Origin: Lingula anatina
Lineage: Eukaryota; Brachiopoda; Lingulata; Lingulida; Lingulidae
Direction of reading: 5' to 3'
Length of the DNA stretch: 64,000 nt
NCBI RefSeq assembly: GCF_001039355.2
Contig: NW_019775169.1
Coordinates: 321,730 to 385,729 of the forward strand
Shown: piece by piece, positions 28,760 to 49,658 of the stretch
Position numbering within the stretch: the stretch's first letter is position 1
Layout of the letters: every line of letters starts with the position of its first letter
The notes under the pieces: generated by a model
What the model was told of the DNA's origin: nothing
What the model saw: only the letters and a program-made list of their open reading frames with translations
Database searches by the model: none
Program-made: the position numbers and the translations under genes

Positions 28760-31190
28760 GGGGACTGACTGACAAGGATTTAACAATTCAGTACTGCCAT
28801 ATTTAACACTCTATAGGGAAAGGTGCAAAGAATAAGAATGACACATGGCACTCTGGGGTACAATTACATGCTGCTTTTGCCAAGAATTCTTCCTCGTACA
28901 TTCTGAAAGAGTACCTCGAGTAGTACATAGACTTTGACATAAACTCAGGAGAGGGAATTTATATATCTTTATGACATGTATGACATGGTGCAATATGTGG
29001 TTGCAATATCACTGTATTTAGACAAGTAACACACAAATTGATATAGAATTTACATCTTTCATGAGTAGCACTGAATAATCTAGTATTATTCAGAGAGGCC
29101 GGGATCTATTGCAGATAAATTTCTGAGAAGATAATTACATATAACCATTTTATAGTATTAAGTATGTTATCTTTCGTATTATGAATATCGTCATCAGAAA
29201 TTTAGATCACTTATTACTTGCACCTACTGCAGCACATTATTATAATTAGATGAATATTATGATATGACGGATAATATTGCTTGTACACATTAACTTAAGC
29301 TAAAAGTTCATCTGTTCACTTACTGGAGGCAAAAGTCATCTTGCAGAGAGGAAAGGTTAATAGCATCCACTTTGTTAGTCAGTGGTAAACTATCTGTAAC
29401 TGACCACTATAAATGAGTCAGCCACAGTCTTGTCTAGATGTGAAGAAAAATAATCAGTGCTTAGGTCTTCCTAAGAGAGTAGGGTCTATAAGTTGCAACA
29501 AAAATAAAACTCGGTGCTACAGTTTTCTCTTGTTATTAGTTGGAAATGTTGAGGTGGGCAAACAGGTGCAGACATAACTTCCTACTTGATTTAAACTTGA
29601 TTTAAAATACAACAGTGAAGAAAAAAAACTTAGGGTTTCTTTCAAGTTAAATAACAAAGAATAAATTAATATTCCATCTGTATTACTATGTAGATTGTTC
29701 CTATGAATTACATGTAAAATTCTGATACATTTTACATTGTTTAGGTATTTCAACTATGTCCCTTTGAAAATCTTGTAATTGAACACGTTCATATATATAC
29801 TTTTAGATTTGTATAAGACATAACTTGCTAAAGCATTTTCCCTGCCTTTAAAAAAGTTGAAATCATTACGTTTTTTTTTTTTTTTAATATTTTCAGCATT
29901 ATTTAGTTATTTATTTATTTAATGTAGACACATCAATACATGTATATTTTGAGGGGGTTGTAGAAGATTCAAACAGGTGCCAGTGACAACAACTGAGTAA
30001 TTAAATTTGTATAAAAGATAGTTATGATATAAATATTCCATGTTGATTTTTTATTTGCTTTATTAAGTAGACAGATTAATCATGCCATTTATAGTAGATA
30101 GAGACTCATTAAAAGTTTTCTAGGAAAGGGTTTATAACATTTATAGGGATAGGGGGAGTTCCACCATGTATATAAGTATATATCAAAATGTGATGGAAGC
30201 TTTTCATATGGTAACTGAAGTGCTCACTGCTTTAACTTATAGGTAACAGCGTAATGGAAATAGTGAGTGAACATGGAAATTTAGCAAAGAAATAGTTGTT
30301 TCTCTGCAGGAGCCTTATGCAAAATTTGGTAGCATAAAGGTTAAACCTCTTGACTACTAAATGTTCTTAGGTGCTGAATCAATTTTGTAATTTTGCAAGA
30401 TACTCTCATCAGAATCAAAATGAATATGGTGGTGCCAGGTTAAGCTTTGGCTTACATTTTTTATAAAAAATTGAATTGTCAGCTTCAACTTTTTGAATAT
30501 GTTGAATTATTTAATTTTTTAAAGTCCACACTTTCACATACCTTAATTTCTATTCAGAGTCAGTTTTGCTTAAGCAAAAAAATTACTTATTTTAATAATG
30601 TACCATACATCAAAAAGTTAACCTCCAAATACTAAGATCTAAAGTTTTGTTTTGCTAAAATTGAGCTTCCTATATAATGACCCATGGATGCTTAGTTGTG
30701 AAAGATGAAAATCATTGAGTTAGATTCAGTGGAATATGTAGAATAAGGTTTGATTGAATAAGCCATTTTCTTGGATAATGATGACCTTCTACCTCCAAAG
30801 TTCTAACTCATTATATTTAATTTTGGTTTGAAAACACCATCAGTGCTCTTGATGCTGGTGTCCATTTTTCTCTGTAATCATTTTTGTTGTCTTTTGAAAT
30901 ATTGGTCATAAGGTCTAGAAATTGTTGAAATTGTTGCCAGGGATTACGTCATTATCATTATGGTGTTTTTCTAACATTCAGGAAACTTATTTTTCACCCA
31001 GGACCTTTTAGCTAATTGATTACTAACATTAAGGAAACACTTCCGTAAGGATCTAGCATTAAGTCAGCAAATCATCTGTGCTATTAATTATCTTCATGGT
31101 GCAATACCTTTTTTATTTCCAAAGTGTTATGTTTGAAATGTTGTACAAATTGTATATAAGGGGAATAAAATGGCATCTTTGTAAAGCATA
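28760..31190 (+). other. FOXN2/3 3'UTR with terminal poly(A) signal
   Basis: Non-coding AT-rich sequence follows the stop codon. AATAAA occurs at 31164-31169 and is followed by TG/T-rich sequence, so it is the favoured cleavage signal. A UGUAUAUA Pumilio-type word overlaps 31150-31158. An earlier AATAAA near 29503 may give a shorter form. A 3'UTR of about 2.4 kb is inferred. Confidence 0.5.
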
Positions 31191-31199
31191 CCCTGGTCT

Positions 31200-32119
31200 A
31201 GTTTCTTATTCAGTGTGTTAGGTGAGAGAAATAGTGCTCCAATGTAGTTCTTCTTCGTTTCAATCGGGTTGATGTCAACACTACTTTAAATAGAAATTGC
31301 ATTACTTGTGCAAGATCACTAAACCATTCTTGTGATGCCAGTTTCTTTGATATTAGAATGATTTAATTTATAATCAGTGAGCTGGATTTTTTTCAAACCA
31401 GTGCTTAATATATCAAGTTTCTCTCTCAGAATCTCTTGCTCTCTGCTTTCTACAAGAGTAAACATCTTTACTCTGAACTGTCAGTGCACCATTTCCTACA
31501 GGACTACCATCTCTACAATGTTCCCTACCCTACTCTACTTGGAGTCTACAGATCTCTATAGGACTGCATCTCAACTTTATTCCATTTCAATTAGCAGCCT
31601 GAATGTTTTATAAGAGTCACTTACTGGGTGGTCAATTTCCAAGGGCCTGGAGACCGAGGCATTAGAGAGTTTTATAACCAGTGATCAGCTTACAAGGCTG
31701 GACATTGCTCTTTTCTGAATTCTTAACTCGGTCTCTGTGTATTATCAAATGCTTTTATTTTATAAACACTCATCTTTTCTCAATTTAATTACAGTAGTAC
31801 TTAATCATTAGAAACCAACTTATTATTAGTGGTCAATCTAGCTATCAACTGTTGATGAATACTCAAAGCTCTGTCAGTATATCTTCCAGTACCTTTTTCT
31901 TATAAACACTCATTTTTCTCAGTTTAATTTGGAAACAAAAATTCCCAAGCTGAACCTGTACATTTTCCACTACTCTCTACTCATAAACACCCATTTTCAC
32001 AACTTAAATTTGGAGACACAAAAATGTTGTACCCTGTACCAGGGCCACACATTTTTCTGGCTAATTCTGTACTTGTCCAGCAAGAAATTTTGCAAAAATT
32101 TTTGTCAACTGGTCTCTTG
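31200..32119. other. Intergenic spacer with degenerate short repeat
   Basis: No gene seen. The words TATAAACACTCAT..TTCTCA..TTTAATT recur near 31759, 31899 and 31979, a worn direct repeat with irregular spacing. Confidence 0.4.
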
Positions 32120-32243
32120 TAAAAAGTAGAAATTTGGTCTTTACTAAATCAGTTTAAAGGTTTTATTTCTACTATAAAAAAAAAAAAAAACTCACGACCA
32201 AAGAGAAAATGACAAGTGCACGAGAATAGTATATCAGCTGTAA

Positions 32244-32387
32244 GAGTACATTCAGAACAGCGGACTAACAGATCTACGAATCGAATATGGCAACCCACTA
32301 AAATCTTGCTGTTCAATTCCTCAATTAGACACTGGGTCGGCCATATTTGATCAGTGGATCTGTTAGTCTGCTGTTCTGAAAGCGCTC
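32244..32387. mobile_element. MITE family A, copy 1 (Harbinger-like, TAA target duplication)
   Basis: Terminal inverted repeats include TTCAGAACAGCGGACTAACA (from 32251) against the complement of the segment ending at 32380. Both edges are flanked by TAA. The 3-bp TWA duplication is characteristic of PIF/Harbinger elements; the assignment is otherwise inference. Length 144 bp, no coding capacity. Confidence 0.7.
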
Positions 32388-32498
32388 TAAGAGCGCATTC
32401 TCAACGAATTAAGCCAGGCTTTACAAAGCCGGTGACCTAAAAATGGCGGACGTACATGAAAGAAAAACCGCCTAATCTTTTAATAGTCTCTCCGCCTC

Positions 32499-32499
32499 N
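32499..32499. other. Ambiguous base (n)
   Basis: Single undetermined base in the repeat-rich spacer, an assembly or polymorphism mark. Confidence 0.99.
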
Positions 32500-32555
32500 C
32501 TTATTAATTAAATAATGAAACTGTTAACATGCCTAAGAACTGAATCTAAGGAAAT

Positions 32556-32990
32556 GTGAAAAAACAGCATAACTTCTAAAATAATGGCCCAATTATGCTA
32601 ATTTTCAAACTCAACCTGCATTTTAGTAAGATTGACCACTCCTGTGAGTTTAAATGACAATTGGCCTATCTGTTTTTCTTATATTGTGTTTACAGTGTTG
32701 CATATATGCTAAAAAGTGAAAAAACAGCATAACTACTAAAATAGTGGCCCGATCGTGCCGATTTTCGAACTTGACCTGCGTTTTAGTAAGATTGATTGCT
32801 CCTGTGAGTTTCATGACAACAGGCCTATCGGTTTTCCTTGAAATGTGTTAACAGTGTTGTATATATGCTGAAAAGTGAAAAAACAGCATAACTTCTACAA
32901 TAATGGCTCCATCATGCTGATTTTCGAACTTGACCTGGGTTTTATGAATATTCGTCAGCTCTGTAAATATAAAGCCAAAAAGTAAAACTT
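32556..32990. repeat. Tandem repeat, ~160-bp unit, about 2.7 copies
   Basis: The phrase GTGAAAAAACAGCATAACT begins at 32556, 32716 and 32875. Each unit continues through a GACCTG..TTTTAGTAAGATTG segment. The third copy fades after about 115 bp. Confidence 0.88.
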
Positions 32991-33023
32991 TCTTCCACTT
33001 ATCATGTTAACGCTGAAAGTGCA

Positions 33024-33090
33024 CGGCGCCGGCATCGGCGACGGCATCGGCGACGGCATCGGCATCGGCGACGACGGCGACGACAGACGC
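33024..33090. repeat. GC-rich array of GGCATCGGCGAC 12-mers
   Basis: Short array of GGCATC and GGCGAC hexamers, strongly GC-rich and CpG-dense in an AT-rich window. It is followed at 33105-33130 by two 12-bp inverted arms (TGTACAGACACA and its complement) around a 2-nt centre. Confidence 0.9.
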
Positions 33091-33253
33091 AGGTGATGGC
33101 AATATGTACAGACACATCTGTGTCTGTACATAAAAAGTAGAAATTTGGTCTTTACTAATTCAGTTTAAAGGTTTCATTTCTACTTTAAAAAAAAAAAAAA
33201 CTCACGACCAAAGAGAAAATAACAAGTGCACGAGAATAGTATATCAGCTGTAA

Positions 33254-33397
33254 GAGTACATTCAGAACAGCGGACTAACAGATCTACGAATCGAATATGG
33301 CAACCCACTAAAATCTTGCTGTTCAATTCCTCAATTAGACACTGGGCCGGCCATATTTGATCAGTGGATCTGTTAGTCTGCTGTTCTGAAAGTGCTC
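33254..33397. mobile_element. MITE family A, copy 2
   Basis: Near-identical to copy 1, flanked by TAA on both sides, and carried inside the right-hand 275-bp direct repeat. It therefore probably arose by duplication of the repeat, not by independent insertion. Confidence 0.7.
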
Positions 33398-33404
33398 TAA
33401 GAGC

Positions 33405-35314
33405 ATCTGAGAAATTCAAATTTCATACATTGTACCATAAGAATCTGACCAGCCTTTACCTATCCACCAAACAATTCGGAAAGATGACAGATACCTGAAA
33501 TAAGTTTCTAAAATAAGTTTTATTTCTTCAAATGTTTTGATATATAATACAATACAATACAATAATCACGTATCAATGATACACAATTTATATTACATAC
33601 ATTGTACACCTGCCACTGTGCACCCAGTATGTACATGGGTTGTGGTAGTGGAGATCACAGGGTACCACTTAGTAACCCTGCTTTTACATTTTTACAATAC
33701 CTATCTCCCTGTTGCTGGGCTGATGTGAAGGAACAGCTCAAGAGTAGAAACCTTTTTAAGCTCAAGAGTAGAAACCTTTTTAAAGTTTTTTCTTGTTCCT
33801 TCAAAACAATTTTCCATCATTTAAGATGCTGCGAATAAGAAATTAGCCTGTTCAACCAAATGGTAACTCCTACTGAACTTAACAGGGGGGTTTATGGTGA
33901 ATTGTCTCCTGAGGAGTCATTTGAAGTTTTGGGCTAGTACCCATTAACTTGACATAAGAAAAAGTGTTTTATCTTTTTAAATTTTTCACAATGACACACA
34001 GAGGCATCTTCAGTATGGCAACACCTATTGCAAACAGTGTGTTACTCAATCTCTTACTTAAAACAATATTAAGGTATTCATGTAAATAGGTAATGTTGGT
34101 CAACTCTTTCTTTCATAAAAAAAAATCTTGCAATGTAGCCTACTATGATAAAAGCTAAAACGAAGGCTTATGGTGGTGTGGAATGGTAAGAGGCTCTCCA
34201 GACAAGGGATAGATGACCAAAGCGTATCAGAATTGTAAAAAAACTCCCAACTGCCTCGGTCACTCCAGTTGCTTAGCTAATGGTGTAAATGAACTGTCAG
34301 CTCCATGTAAGCAACGACCATGTTGACCTCGACTTTTGACTTCAATCACCAATCACCTGCTGACCAGTAGCTACCAGACTTACCTTGAACCCCATGTAAT
34401 ACACCTGAAATCAACATCTACTCTCTATCACATTGTTCACACTTTTTTCTTTTTTATGATGTAGGGATGTATCAGTTAAGAAGGTATACAAACAATGCCA
34501 AAAAAAAGGAAGAGGAATAGAAGCCATTTCATAAGCTAAGCTTTGGGAATTTTAGACTAAGAGCACCAAGACTTGCCTAGAAGTCGTGTGTAATTTATAG
34601 ACATACAAAATGACATTGATACTTATCTTACTACATACATCCTGTTAAATCTACCATAGTATTAAAGCAATGCTAGCTGGTGACTGCTGGAGTCCACACA
34701 TTGCTCACATTAATGCTTTTGACAGTGTTCCCTAACCCAGAAATTCACAGCTGCAGCAACAAAAAAATAAAATAAAATAGTAAACATTCAATCAATCCCT
34801 GCACAGGAAATCTGAAATACTTTAAGCAAGCCCAAAGAAAAGATGAAGAAGCTAGATAAACACCATTAAAGCTAGCACCAAACAAATGACTCTGTAGTCA
34901 TCCAATGCATTCAAATTGGGATGCAGATCATTAGACACTAAACCAGTACACAAGAACCAACAGACTCCATCAAATCAACAATATCTACAAACAGGTTTCA
35001 GAAAAGAAAATAATCCAAGAGTGTGTTAAACAGGAATGGTGTATAAAACTATCACTGGACTCAAACCTATAATGTTAAAGTTTTTAACCATCTTATCATA
35101 ACTACAATGTCATCCACCTGCCCTTTCAGTCCATATGTGTATTTTTTTTACAGTCTTCAGAACTGGAAACACTAGGCAGCACTGGTGATGCAATATAAGT
35201 CATCCAGCTTCTTCTGTAGCTCTAAGAAACACAGTCTGCTAACGGTATTCACAACTCCCTCATCCTTGCGTTCTCTAACACACCCGCACACACACACACA
35301 CACAAACACACACG
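33405..35314 (-). other. Probable 3'UTR and downstream region of the poly(A) polymerase gene
   Basis: No recognisable coding exon. On the minus strand an AATAAA lies at 33524-33519, about 1.8 kb past the stop codon, and is the best poly(A) candidate. A CA-rich tract sits at 35284-35313 directly after the stop codon. Confidence 0.4.
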
Positions 35315-43139
<7,825 letters not shown>

Positions 43140-43841
43140 GGCCCAAATGTCAGGTTGTTCTTAAAATGGAAAAACGCCAGGAAATATCCATAAAATACTA
43201 CCCTTATTCCCAACCAAGAAGAAGAACAAAATATGGCGGATGTTGACTACCGTCATGCTTTGCGATGTCCCAAGACGCACTTATAGAAAATTAACGACTA
43301 TTAGTTAAACATTAAAAAATTGCTAGTGTGTGTTATGCACATATCGTATATCCGAAACATTATTTTCAAAATCTTTTAACCACTAATCTGACATTCTATG
43401 TCATTATTTTACGAACATAATGTGTACGAAACTATGCCTGGAAATAAATGTAAACTATCGCTAACTCTGCTGGCTGAGCTGAGTGGATAAACAAGGCTGC
43501 AGAACCAAGGTGAAGTGTGTTCGGATTGCACGCTTTTACTTGCGAAAAAAATTCCGACGGTATATAGTTCTTTTTGTTTGTGCGTTTGTGGTAATTTTTT
43601 CGTGCGAAAGAAGCCACAATGTAAGAGATTTTGTCATAAATACATACACACCTCGGGCAATTTCCTCCCAAGACACCCCCCTCAGATGATGATGCAAGTT
43701 ATCTAAAAAGTGTGCGCATGTTGAATTCAAGCCATTTAAGCATATGATTTTAGATAAGTATGCAAGGGTATTTTATCTTATTTGACAGTTTGTACTTAAT
43801 ACTATAGTGTTTCAGGTCAAATCAACACTGCAGTTAAAACG
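43140..43841. promoter_or_regulatory. Divergent spacer between poly(A) polymerase and CYP46
   Basis: A 702-bp gap separates the two opposite start codons, so both promoters probably lie here. AAATATGGCGGA near 43229-43240 is a YY1-like word (ATGGCGG core), often found at start sites of housekeeping genes. A TTTCAG|GTCAAATC junction at 43815 is a possible acceptor, so CYP46 may have a non-coding first exon. No clear TATA box. Confidence 0.45.
43418..43502. repeat. Duplicated ~90-bp segment, intergenic copy
   Basis: Second copy of the segment at 41852-41946, here inside the divergent promoter spacer. Confidence 0.8.
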
Positions 43842-45049
43842 ATGGAACGTTGGGTCATAGGCCAAATGGTGGTTGCCATAGCTTTTATTAGCATCGTGGC
43901 ATACTTGTTATTCATCCAATGGGTCAGAAAAGTTAAGTTTGGACATGTGCCGTGTCCAAAATTTAAAGGAATATCAAGGTATGAATATGATACAATTGTT
44001 ACATTTATACATGTACCAGTACAAAGCTAAAAAGTTAGTGATTTTGCAGCCAATCAATGCTTGTTATTAAACTGTTATACATGCATGTGCACAATGTTCC
44101 ATCATTTGTTAAAATGATTCTAGGGCATTAAAATGCTTTTCAGTTTTGTACAATTAATGCTTGTTAAACAGCATGAAATTTTGTTTTATTGATTGCACAA
44201 CATGTCTAGAATTATTTGTTACATTTCCAGTTTGATACTTGGGCATACAGCTGAGGTGGTACAAACAGTAAAAAATGGAGGGAAATTTCACAATCTTTTG
44301 CAGAATTGGTAAGCTGTTATGGAAATTGTCCTAGATAGCCCAAAAGTGTTGTGATCTTATGTAAAATCAAGCAAGATTTATTGGGATCTGGTGGAGAGTG
44401 GGATCAGAAAAAATAGCAAACTAGCAAATGTGGCATATGGCAATAAATAAAAAGTGACACTTTCTTCACAGATTTTCTCAAGTTGTTTTCTATCAAATAA
44501 CGATCTGTTGAAGTGCATACTCACCATGTTTTGTATATCACTTTTCTATTGCTTCCTGGAATGACATTCCTGGCACATGGAGTTCCACCCTCAATGCTGA
44601 AAAGTTAAGCCTGCCATAATTTCTTATGACTTTTTTTTGTAATGTGTGTGGCATGGTAACATAGACCTTATATAAAATGTGAGGACTTCTAAAAAAGGGT
44701 AATAAAAATAAGTTTTTTAGGTTGGAGACATATGGCAATACTATTGTTTTCCATGCCTTTCACAAAGCAGCCATCATGACAGCAGATCCCAGAGCAATAA
44801 AGGTACAAGTTTTGAAATATTTAGACTAAGGTGGTAAAATGATTGAGTATAGAGCAATGTTTTAAAAAATTGCGCCTACCAGCATTAGCTCACTCCTGGA
44901 TTTTAAATGCTCTCATGATGTGATGTTTTACTTTAAAATGTTAATATTTCTTTTTACTATAGGACGTTTTTGTCAATGGAGGTTTGCCACGATGGCCTCA
45001 ATCATTTCAGGCATTGCTGTCTGTGTATGGAGAAAGGTACGTACTAAAA

Positions 45050-45116
<67 letters not shown>

Positions 45117-48100
45117 CGACAAGTTGTAAGGGTGTAATTAACTACTGTGCACGCTCAGCTGACAGCAATTTAACATGAACCCCCAGGGAGTTAGGTCGAT
45201 CTAGATGGATCGATCTAAATCTATGGGAATGCACTCTTACAGTTCTTTTGGCAACATAATACATATGGGTGTACCACTCTAAGTGATGATTGGTATGTAA
45301 TTACATAATGCTGAGTGTAATACAGAACTTGTTCAATTATTCCAGGTACATAGGCAAGAGTGGCTTAGTGACCATTGAACATCATGCAGAGTGGTCCAAA
45401 ATGAGAGCTCTCATGAATCCTGCATTCCAGAGAGTGTAAATATCCTTACTACCATTACAACACATTGATATAGTGCTTTCAGATAATTAAAAAGATAAGA
45501 TAAATACAAACTAATAATCAGTAAATATATGGTAAACCTGAGAATCAATCATTTTAAAATGTTTAGGTTGAATATTTTTTACTTTTTTAGGTTACTGATG
45601 ATTAATTTTGTTTACTTTAGATGTTCTACCTTGAGTCTGAGTGGGATTTTTCATTACATTTCAGGGCTCTCATGAGTTTGATAGACCAGTTCAATCTTGC
45701 AGCAGATTCACTCATGGAAAAGTTATCAGAGCTGGCTGATGGGAAAACTATGGTTGATATGAATGACATGTTTTGTAGGTTGACCCTTGATGTGATTGGA
45801 AAGGTATAGATTTTTTAATTTGTTTAAAACAAAAAATAACTTTATACACTTATTACAGATTTGTTTAAAAAGAAATTTGAAACATTATTTTTGAAAAATA
45901 TGTTTTTATTACTACTGAAAAATCTTATGTTTAAGACATGGTATAGTTTCTATAATGTACAGTATGTAAGCTTAAAGTCATGCTCATATAGCATATGTTT
46001 TATAGTTACATAACATATTCCTTTTCACCCAATTAATGATGCAAAAAAAAATCATGTAAAATTTCTCTTTAGCTGAGGAAAATTGTGATACAACAGAGTG
46101 TGCCATGTTGTATACATTTGATATTGGATTTATGTGCAGGTTGCCTTTGACACGGAGATAGAGTCTGTCCACAATGACACTGTTCCTTTCCCGAAAGCAG
46201 TGAAAACAGTTCTGGAGGGCATTGAGAAGATGTTTACCGGTATGATGGAAGAGGTAATGATTTAGAAGTATTTTTCCACCAGTGGGGGTAGTGTGGAGTT
46301 GGTTCATAACTACAAATGCCTACATGAAACCATTTTATGTGTACTATAAAAACCAATACATTTGTATTACACGTGTTAGTGACATTTATGGTCAATCTTG
46401 AGTTTTCTCAAGTTTTATTGCTACTTGATGCCTAAACAAATAAATAGTATATACCTCTTCTATTTCTCAACCATTCAGAGCATACCAAGCCCAGAACTAC
46501 ATGGTCTAGCATAATGCAATATATCAAGAACATGTCAAAATATATTGGGCTTTTCTGTGGTCCTAGAAACTTCTTATCACAAGTTTATCTGCATTTATCT
46601 TGCAAGGATCACAGTCACACTTATCCTTTTTAGTTTGAATTTGATAATTTTCACTTAAATAGATACAGTGTAACAGTTGTCTTTAATCTGTGCATTAAAT
46701 ATTTTCTTTTATAGTACAATATATTTCACTACTCCTACCATCAAGAAGTTAGACAAGCAGTGAGACTTTTGCGAGAAGAAGGTAGAAAATTCATCGAGAA
46801 ACGGAAGATGGCCATGTCTAAAGGAGAGCATTCCCCAAATGATATCCTCTCCTACATTATCAAAGCTTCTGGTTAGTTTTATCATTTTTTCATTAACTAA
46901 GCTCTTTAAAAGTACGTTTCTGAGGAAATCTGTGTCATGCCTTGTTTTCAATATCATTTTAATTATAATGTTAAGCAGTTAACTAAAGTTAGAAAGTCGG
47001 CTGTGTAAAACTTAATTACTTCAGGTTTAAAATAAAATATGTGCTGTACGTGTGATATATGCTCTATAGTTATATGCATTTTTGTTTGACAGAGTTGGAT
47101 CCTGATCTTGATATAGAAGATATGTTGGACTTGGTAATGGTGTTTTTCTTAGCAGGTAAGTAATTTTAATTTTGTTATATTAAGGATCAAAATTGTAAAT
47201 TAATAATTATGTAGGGAAATATTTGATGTAGAAACACTGTTTGTATGATAGTTCAGTATTTTGCTACCAATTGCCTTGATTGGGCCCTAAGCCATGTTTC
47301 ATTAAAGAACACCATTCACAAATCTGTCTTAGCTTAAGCCTGTTGAAAATCTTAGATGACCTTACTATCTCTTGTCAGGTCATGAAACAACTGGAAATAC
47401 TCTGAGTTTTGCTCTTAGGGTCATTGCAGATCATCCTGATGTTATGCAGAGGTGAGAGTTGGCTGATGTATTATGTAGATATGGCAACATAATCCTCCTA
47501 TAGACAGCCTGAAAAGTAAAGACCACTTAAATGCTCAGGGAGTTTGTGTTACGCCCACATGAATTTAGTATTTGAATGAGTAATTTATAATTTGCATTGT
47601 CCTATAATGATATTACCTTACATGAAGAAATTTTCAAATATTTGCGCATTACTCTGGTTATATGTATTAGTACTTGTGTCAGTAGAATGTAGATTCAAGG
47701 AATCAGCAGAAAGTGAACATTTTTCTGAGTGGATAAAACTTTTTGAATATGTACAAAGATCAATACCATACATGTATATTGAAAGGTTTACCTGAAAATA
47801 AATTAATTATAGGGATTGCGCTTTTTGGGGGCGTTATAAAAATCATATCATTATTTTTATATAAACTGGTATATACAAAAAAAAAAAGAATAAATAAATG
47901 TTAAGCTGTGTTCAAGTTTTTATGCTGCCACTTTGCTTTTATTTTTACAGACTGGAGGAAGAGGTAGAGTCTGCTGTTGGTCAAAAAGCAGCTGTGAGCT
48001 TTGAAGATTTGAAAAACCTTAAGTACATGGGGAATGTCTTCAAAGAAAGCCTCAGACTCTATCCTGTGGCTGGCCTCACATTACGACAACTGAACAAAGA

Positions 48101-49658
48101 CATGATGGTTGGAGACTACTTACTCCCAGCTGGAACTGGAATTGGGGTATGTTATGCAACAAAAAAAAATGAATCCTAAAACCAGAAGGTGAGGAATGTG
48201 TCATGTTTTTCATCGTTAGTAAGAGCACACTCAGACTAACAGATCCGTGGATCAAATATGGCAACCCATTAAAAAGCTTGCCACTTTTTAAAATTCACTA
48301 TTAGATACTTAATAGATTCCCTGCAGGGATTATGCAACAAGCATTCAAGTGGGTCGGCCATATTTGATCCGTGGATCTGTTAGTCTGCTGTTCTGAATGT
48401 GCTCTAAGAAAGACCTCTGTTATATATGTCTTTATTCACTTTTAGTTCAAATCTCACCATCAAGATATCAGTTGAAGACTCTTACAAGTTAATGATGTCT
48501 AAAATGCAGTATTTAATTCACTGACTTATCTAGCATTTTTTTTAATAATTTGTACTGTGTGTCAACATGCATGTATGTCATTTTATTTTAATTTTTATTT
48601 AAAGGGAGGAAGAAAATACAGCGTTAATTATATTACTTGTCTAATATTATTAAGTATGAGTATGTCTTACTTTGTTTAATCGTTTAATAGCCTTCATCTT
48701 AAACCAATTGACCATTCAGGTTCATGTGTATAGTTGTGGAAGGATGGCCCAATTTCACCAAGAAGCAGATAAATTTATACCTGACAGATTTGATCCAGAT
48801 TCTCCAATGAAGTGAGTGATCTAATTTCAAAGTCCAATACCCCATTTGTTATCCAGAAGCACTTTAGTCTTTGAACCCATTATACATGGGTCCATGATAA
48901 ATCAAATAATATTGCTAAGATCAGATATTAAGAACAATGTTGATAGCAGACTTACGTGTTCATTTGGTTCCTTGTCCTCTTAGTGTATTTTTTCAAATTT
49001 TTTTATTACTTTTAGAAGTGGTTTGATATCTTTCAAGGGACCTATCTTTATTGCACAAAGAACCTTGGCTATATGTATAAATAGGTGTGCAGTAACAGAA
49101 GTAGAGGCCAGTAACTTGCAACTTGCTGTTTATTTCAGACCAAACGCATACAGTTATCTGCCATTTTCAATTGGCCCAAGAAACTGCATTGGCCAAAATT
49201 TTGCCAAGGTATAAACAGCATTTATTTTTAGATTAGTTTTAAGGGACAAATTTATGACACAAAATACTTCATTGAAATCTGATTTTGATCTGCTTATTTT
49301 CTTTCCAATGATATCCAAAGTCCATCTCGACTTTTTCATTTATCCAAAATGCTGTAGCAAACTTATCCAGATCAGTAATTTGAACAAGCTTAGATGTTTG
49401 TTTTTGATAAATTTATGAAATATGCATTGAAGTATTTTAAATATTAAGTCAGATAAGAGTAATAATAAAGGATAGAGAAGAGGAGATTTTAATGGAAAAT
49501 GCATATTTTTATTTCAGATGGAAATGAAGATAATTATGGCCAAGTTTATCCAGCGTTTCAAGTTTGAAGTAGACCGAAGCAGTCCATTGGAGATCCTGGA
49601 AGAAGCCACTTTGAAACCCAAAGGAGGAGTGTGGTGCACTCTTAAGCTTAGGGACTAA
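43842..49658 (+). CDS. CYP46A1: Cytochrome P450, CYP46 (cholesterol 24-hydroxylase) type
   Basis: Fourteen frame-consistent exons: 43842-43978, 44231-44308, 44721-44802, 44963-45036, 45346-45435, 45665-45803, 46140-46253, 46715-46871, 47093-47155, 47379-47451, 47951-48146, 48720-48811, 49139-49208 and 49518-49658. Total 501 aa (human CYP46A1 is 500). An N-terminal membrane anchor lies at about residues 9-27, so the protein should sit on the ER. The I-helix oxygen-activation motif AGHETT is at 311-316, the K-helix ExxR (ESLR) at 368-371, and the heme loop FSIGPRNCIG has ligand C448. CYP46-like blocks include NVFHK-like FHAFHK, the ExxR context VFKESLRLYPVAG, and the ending ATLKPKGGVWCTL. Known family reaction: NADPH- and O2-dependent hydroxylation of cholesterol at C24. 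The substrate here is inferred. AATAAA at 49708-49713 is the likely poly(A) signal. Confidence 0.93.
45052..45112. repeat. (AC)n microsatellite in CYP46 intron
   Basis: About 30 uninterrupted AC dinucleotides starting 15 bp after the exon ending at 45036. Confidence 0.97.
45155..45238. mobile_element. MITE family B, half element in CYP46 intron
   Basis: GACAGCAATTTAACATGAAC then CCCCAGGGAG, GATCGATCTA and ATGGGAATG match the right half of the element at 50891-51136. The left half is absent or unrecognisable. Confidence 0.55.
48223..48404. mobile_element. MITE family A, copy 3, in CYP46 intron
   Basis: 182 bp, flanked by TAA. The arms share ACTAACAGATCC and GGATCAAATATGGC in inverted orientation. 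The left arm lacks about 8 bp (AACAGCAG) that the right arm keeps. Confidence 0.72.

Larger units (their letters stand above)
32120..33404. repeat. Composite repeat: 275-bp direct repeats around a tandem array
   Basis: The segments 32120-32394 and 33131-33404 are about 98% identical by eye (roughly six mismatches and one indel). Each starts TAAAAAGTAGAAATTTGGTC, has a poly-A run, and contains one 144-bp MITE. Between them lie three copies of a ~160-bp tandem unit, a GC-rich 12-mer array and a near-perfect palindrome. There is no coding capacity. The layout could be a non-autonomous element with long direct terminal repeats or a tandem segmental duplication. Confidence 0.8.

Noticed and set aside
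32556-32990. CRISPR-like repeat array
   Set aside because: Units of 160 bp repeat along their whole length, without short repeats separated by unique spacers, and the genome is animal.
32120-33404. LTR retrotransposon remnant
   Set aside because: No primer-binding site, polypurine tract, TG..CA ends or coding sequence seen; the interior is tandem repeats.
44920-45178. Open frames with long HTHT/TT runs at the CYP46 (AC)n tract
   Set aside because: Translation of a microsatellite in an intron; only the exon part at 44963-45036 is coding.
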